Below, piece after piece: positions 55,180 through 64,000 of a stretch of 64,000 bases of DNA; position 1 is the first letter of the stretch; every line of letters starts with the position of its first letter. The DNA comes from Sorangium cellulosum (lineage in GTDB: Bacteria; Myxococcota_A; Polyangia; Polyangiales; Polyangiaceae). The stretch is from positions 806,001 through 870,000 of the forward strand of contig NZ_CP012673.1 of NCBI RefSeq assembly GCF_002950945.1, read 5' to 3'. A program made the position numbers and the translations under genes. The notes beneath the pieces are model-generated. The model saw only the letters and a program-made list of their open reading frames with translations. It was not told where the DNA came from and ran no database searches.

Positions 55180-55623
55180 ATGGCGAAGAAAGTCACTGGG
55201 TACGTGAAGCTGCAGCTTCCGGCGGGCAAGGCCAACCCGTCGCCCCCCGTCGGTCCGGCGCTCGGCCAGCACGGCGTCAACATCATGGCGTTCTGCAAGG
55301 ACTTCAACTCGAGGACCGCGGCGCAGGGCGACATGATCATCCCCGTGGTGATCACGGTCTACTCGGACCGCTCGTTCACGTTCATCCTCAAGACGCCACC
55401 CGCGTCCGTCCTGCTCAAGAAGGCGGCGGGTCTCGAGACCAAGAAGAAGCCGGGCGCGGGGTCGAAGGAGCCGAACAAGGTCAAGGTCGGCAAGGTGACC
55501 CAGAAGCAGCTGCAGGAGCTCGCGGAGCTCAAGATGCAGGACATGAACACGACGAACCTCGATTCCGCGATGCGGAGCATGGCGGGCACCGCCCGCTCGA
55601 TGGGCATCGACATCGTCGACTGA
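55180..55623 (+). CDS. rplK: ribosomal protein L11
   Basis: 147 residues. The N-terminal domain reads [30 protein letters not shown] with the proline pair that contacts factors and thiostrepton-type drugs. The rRNA-binding C-terminal domain ends [15 protein letters not shown]. It forms the GTPase-associated stalk base with 23S rRNA. Standard rplK-rplA order. Confidence 0.97.
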   Translation: MAKKVTGYVKLQLPAGKANPSPPVGPALGQHGVNIMAFCKDFNSRTAAQGDMIIPVVITVYSDRSFTFILKTPPASVLLKKAAGLETKKKPGAGSKEPNKVKVGKVTQKQLQELAELKMQDMNTTNLDSAMRSMAGTARSMGIDIVD

Positions 55624-55776
55624 GGTGGGTCGGAGCGCGCCCCTCGTGGTGGGGGTCGCGCGGCCGCTCGGGTGGCGCTCCCATCGAGGGCGCCCCGCCG
55701 GAGCGGAGTAACAAGGACTTACCACGGTAGTTTCAGGCGCACCGTGGGAGGCGAGAGCCGTTAAGAAGGAGGGCAT

Positions 55777-56487
55777 GTGCCGAAAGTCGCCAAGAAGAAA
55801 CTCGCAGCGCGGGCAGTCGTCGACCGCGCTCGAAAGTACACGTTGCAGGAGGCGTGCGCGCTCGTGAAGCAAGCCGCGCCCGCCAAGTTCGACGAGACGG
55901 TGGACCTCGCGGTCCGGCTCGGGGTCAATCCGCGGCACGCGGACCAGATGGTCCGTGGCGCCGTGGTGCTCCCGCACGGTACGGGGCAGTCGCTCCGGGT
56001 TCTGGTGTTCGCCAAGGGCGAGAAGGCCAGGGAGGCCGAGGCTGCGGGCGCCGACTTCGTCGGCGAGGCGGATCTCGTGAACAAGGTCCAGGAAGGCTTC
56101 ATGGACTTCGATCGCGTGATCGCAACGCCGGACATGATGGGTCTGGTCGGCAAGCTCGGCCGTATCCTCGGTCCGCGCGGCCTGATGCCGAACCCGAAGG
56201 TCGGGACCGTGACGTTCGACGTGAAGACGGCCGTCTCGGAGGCCAAGGCCGGCAAGGTCGAGTACCGCGTCGAGAAGGCGGGCATCGTGCACGCGCGGAT
56301 CGGCAAGGTCTCCTTCGCGGAGAACGCGCTCCACACCAACGCGGACGCGCTGATCCAGGCGCTCGTCCGCGCCAAGCCGGCGACGGCGAAGGGCATCTAC
56401 CTCCGGAGCATCACGCTGTCCTCGACGATGGGGCCCGGGGTCCGTATCGACCCGGTCCAGTTCACCGGCAAGACGGAGGAGGCGTAG
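55777..56487 (+). CDS. rplA: ribosomal protein L1
   Basis: 236 residues from GTG 55777, with AAGGAGGG six bases upstream (the overlapping ATG at 55775 is out of frame). Conserved L1 motifs include [41 protein letters not shown] and [19 protein letters not shown]. The 150-bp gap before it is large enough for the mRNA site through which L1 represses its own operon. Its stop is 3 bp before rplJ. Confidence 0.97.
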   Translation: MPKVAKKKLAARAVVDRARKYTLQEACALVKQAAPAKFDETVDLAVRLGVNPRHADQMVRGAVVLPHGTGQSLRVLVFAKGEKAREAEAAGADFVGEADLVNKVQEGFMDFDRVIATPDMMGLVGKLGRILGPRGLMPNPKVGTVTFDVKTAVSEAKAGKVEYRVEKAGIVHARIGKVSFAENALHTNADALIQALVRAKPATAKGIYLRSITLSSTMGPGVRIDPVQFTGKTEEA

Positions 56488-56490
56488 CCC

Positions 56491-57018
56491 ATGGAAAGAT
56501 CCCAGAAGGAAGTGGTTGTCGGCTCCGTCCGGCAAAAGTTCGAGCGGATGTCTTCCGCGGTCTTCGTGGATTTCAAGGGGCTCAACGTCGAGGCGGTCAC
56601 CAAGCTTCGCGACGAGTTCCGGAAGTCCGGCGTGGAGTACCGGGTCGTGAAGAACACGCTCGTCCGCCACGCCATCAAGGAGCATCCCTGGGCGGAGAAC
56701 CTGTCCAAGAACCTCACCGGCATGACCGGTGTGGCCTGGAGCTACGAGGATCCGAGCGCGGCAGCCAAGGTCGTCAAGGCCTTCCGCAAGGACAACCAGA
56801 AGCTCCAGATCAAGGCAGGTCTCATCGAGGGGCAGATCCTCTCGGGCGACGCCGTCGAGTCCCAGCTCGCGACGATGCCCGGCAAGGACGAGCTCCGCGC
56901 CACACTGCTCGCCACGCTCCAGGCGCCGCTCCAGCAATTCGTGCAACAGCTCAACGCGCCTCTCCAGAATTTCGCTTATCTCCTGAAGGCGAAGGAAGAC
57001 GCGGGCACGGCAGGCTGA
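56491..57018 (+). CDS. rplJ: ribosomal protein L10
   Basis: 175 residues. The opening RSQKEVVVGSVRQKFERMSSAVFVDFKGLNVEAV and the body YRVVKNTLVRHAI are typical of L10, with the C-terminal helix (LQAPLQQFVQQLNAPLQNFAYLL) that holds L7/L12 dimers. It begins only 3 bp after rplA. The long L10 leader found before rplJ in E. coli is therefore absent here, and any L10 autoregulation must use another site. Confidence 0.96.
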   Translation: MERSQKEVVVGSVRQKFERMSSAVFVDFKGLNVEAVTKLRDEFRKSGVEYRVVKNTLVRHAIKEHPWAENLSKNLTGMTGVAWSYEDPSAAAKVVKAFRKDNQKLQIKAGLIEGQILSGDAVESQLATMPGKDELRATLLATLQAPLQQFVQQLNAPLQNFAYLLKAKEDAGTAG

Positions 57019-57116
57019 GCAGCGCTTCGTAGGTTTTGGGCCTTGCGCCCGTCAGGTTTTGGTCTACATGGCCCCCCTCCTCGGGGGCGCGCAGAAGAGT
57101 TTGAAGGAGTTTTGCA

Positions 57117-57506
57117 ATGGCTGAGATCACGCGCGAGCAGGTCGTCGACTACCTCTCCAACCTCCCTGTCATCCAGATCGCCGAGCTCATCAAGGACCTC
57201 GAGAACAAGTGGGGCGTCAAGGCTGCGCCCGCGGCCGTCGCGGTCGCGGCGGGCGGCGGCGCTGCCGCGGCTCCGGCCGAGAAGGCCCCCGAGCAGACCG
57301 AGTTCGACGTCATCCTCGCGAACTCGGGCAGCAACAAGATCGGCGTCATCAAGGCGATCCGCGAGATCACCGGTCTGGGCCTGAAGGAAGCGAAGGACCT
57401 GGTCGAGGCCGCGCCGAAGACCGTCAAGGAGCAGGTTTCCAAGGCGGACGCGGAGGAGATGAAGAAGAAGCTCGTCGAGGCAGGTGCTACCGTCGAGCTC
57501 AAGTAA
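57117..57506 (+). CDS. rplL: ribosomal protein L7/L12
   Basis: 129 residues after AAGGAG. The N-terminal dimerisation part ([23 protein letters not shown]), an Ala-rich hinge ([20 protein letters not shown]) and the C-terminal factor-binding domain ([40 protein letters not shown]) are all intact. It is followed by a terminator-like hairpin and the tandem repeats that precede rpoB. Confidence 0.97.
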   Translation: MAEITREQVVDYLSNLPVIQIAELIKDLENKWGVKAAPAAVAVAAGGGAAAAPAEKAPEQTEFDVILANSGSNKIGVIKAIREITGLGLKEAKDLVEAAPKTVKEQVSKADAEEMKKKLVEAGATVELK

Positions 57507-57532
57507 CGATCACCGCTTCCTGTCAGGGAAAT

Positions 57533-57590
57533 CGGGATCCGCCGGAGGACGGCGGCAGGGGCGGTCGTCCCTGCCGCGCGTCCCGCTTTT
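57533..57590 (+). terminator. intrinsic-type hairpin after rplL
   Basis: Outer arms CGGGA (57533-57537) and TCCCG (57581-57585) enclose a 9-bp stem GCGGCAGGG/CCCTGCCGC (57552-57560 and 57569-57577). CTTTT follows at 57586-57590. This is the best intrinsic-terminator candidate in the window. Between rplL and rpoB it probably attenuates, so fewer transcripts reach rpoB. Confidence 0.6.
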
Positions 57591-57591
57591 G

Positions 57592-57768
57592 TCTGGAGAG
57601 GACCGCACGTGCAGGTCCTCGGTCGATGCTGGAGAGGACCGCGTAAGCGGATCCTCGACCAACGCCGGAGAGGACCGCGTAAGCGGATCCTCGAACGCTG
57701 AAGAGGGCCGCCAGTCCGGGTCCTCGGTCAATGCTGAAGAGGATCGCGGGTGCGGGTCCTCGACCAAC
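57592..57768 (+). repeat. five tandem hairpin units in the rplL-rpoB gap
   Basis: Units at 57592-57627, 57628-57663, 57664-57696, 57697-57732 and 57733-57768 (36, 36, 33, 36, 36 nt), with the start of a sixth at 57769. Each has GAGGACC-GC, a four-base loop, GC, one unpaired base and GGTCCTC or a close variant. The loops are ACGT, GTAA, GTAA, CAGT and GGGT. Differences mostly keep pairing (A-T to G-T in unit 4, C-G to T-G in unit 5). One mismatch occurs in units 2 and 3 and one in unit 4. The array lies between the rplL terminator and rpoB. Confidence 0.88.
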
Positions 57769-57938
57769 GCCGGAGCTTCATGGGTCGCCACGCGGTCCGC
57801 TCTGCCCACACATCCAAGATGTTTTGGGTCCCCACGCCCTGGGGACGCTCGCTCGCCATTGGTGCGTAGCTTCGTGTTCGTTGCTCGGTTCGAGCCGTGC
57901 GTCCGCCCCGCACCGCTCGTGTGAGCCGGAGGAAATCG

Positions 57939-62075
<4,137 letters not shown>

Positions 62076-62123
62076 TGCAGTTCGTCACGTCACGAATGCC
62101 GCGCGCCTGGTCGATGCGGGTGA

Positions 62124-64000
<1,877 letters not shown>

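Noticed and set aside
57592..57768. CRISPR array
   Set aside because: Units are contiguous hairpins with no unique spacers between them, and there are no cas genes.

Overview
The window is high-GC (around 70 percent by eye) with strong codon-position bias, overlapping start and stop codons (GTGA, ATGA) and gene families typical of large-genome myxobacteria: an MglA-like GTPase next to a histidine kinase, a zinc-ribbon Ser/Thr kinase, a bacterial dynamin, Cys-rich and Pro/Ala-rich lipoproteins and an MXAN_5187-like protein. A Sorangium/Polyangium-type myxobacterium is the best guess. No rRNA, CRISPR array, prophage or insertion sequence was found.

Layout. 1-5.5 kb: the 5' end of a GspC-like gene, a Rieske/cytochrome b-c operon (cytochrome b fused to two c-type heme motifs), and divergently a BamA/TamA-type outer-membrane protein. 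5.6-10.8 kb: a small zinc-ribbon protein, an ETF:menaquinone-reductase-type iron-sulfur membrane protein, a lipoprotein, TrmH and ureidoglycolate lyase. 11-14.6 kb: lemA with a TPM-domain partner, a thiolase and a cyclophilin. 14.8-21 kb: a lipoprotein, CHAD protein, RNase J and SppA. 21.4-25.3 kb: B12-dependent ribonucleotide reductase NrdJ behind two candidate NrdR boxes, with a long perfect palindrome before and after it. 25.4-35 kb: a lipoprotein, an unknown protein, then a leftward run (GTPase, histidine kinase, ThiL, LEA-type lipoprotein; dynamin, M48 protease, homoserine kinase). 35-49 kb: HflX, Cys-rich and PEGA envelope proteins, precorrin-2 dehydrogenase, an Omp85 protein with a coupled partner, HisIE, Lgt, a lipoprotein and an MXAN_5187-like protein. 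49.2-51 kb: a Ser/Thr kinase.

51.5-64 kb is the translation/transcription supercluster: tRNA-Thr, Tyr, Gly, Thr, then tuf, rpmG, tRNA-Trp, secE, nusG, rplK, rplA, rplJ, rplL, rpoB and rpoC (rpoC runs off the end). The order matches the tufB-secE-rplKAJL-rpoBC arrangement of many bacteria. The rplL-rpoB gap holds a terminator-like hairpin followed by five tandem 33-36 nt units, each able to form an RNA hairpin.

Main points for a second look: the hairpin array before rpoB; two long palindromes flanking nrdJ; a cytochrome b whose fourth heme-ligand histidine is arginine; an EF-Tu with a rewritten and longer switch I; a one-base frame disruption that joins a MglA-like GTPase to a histidine kinase; and the overlap of RNase J with a CHAD gene.
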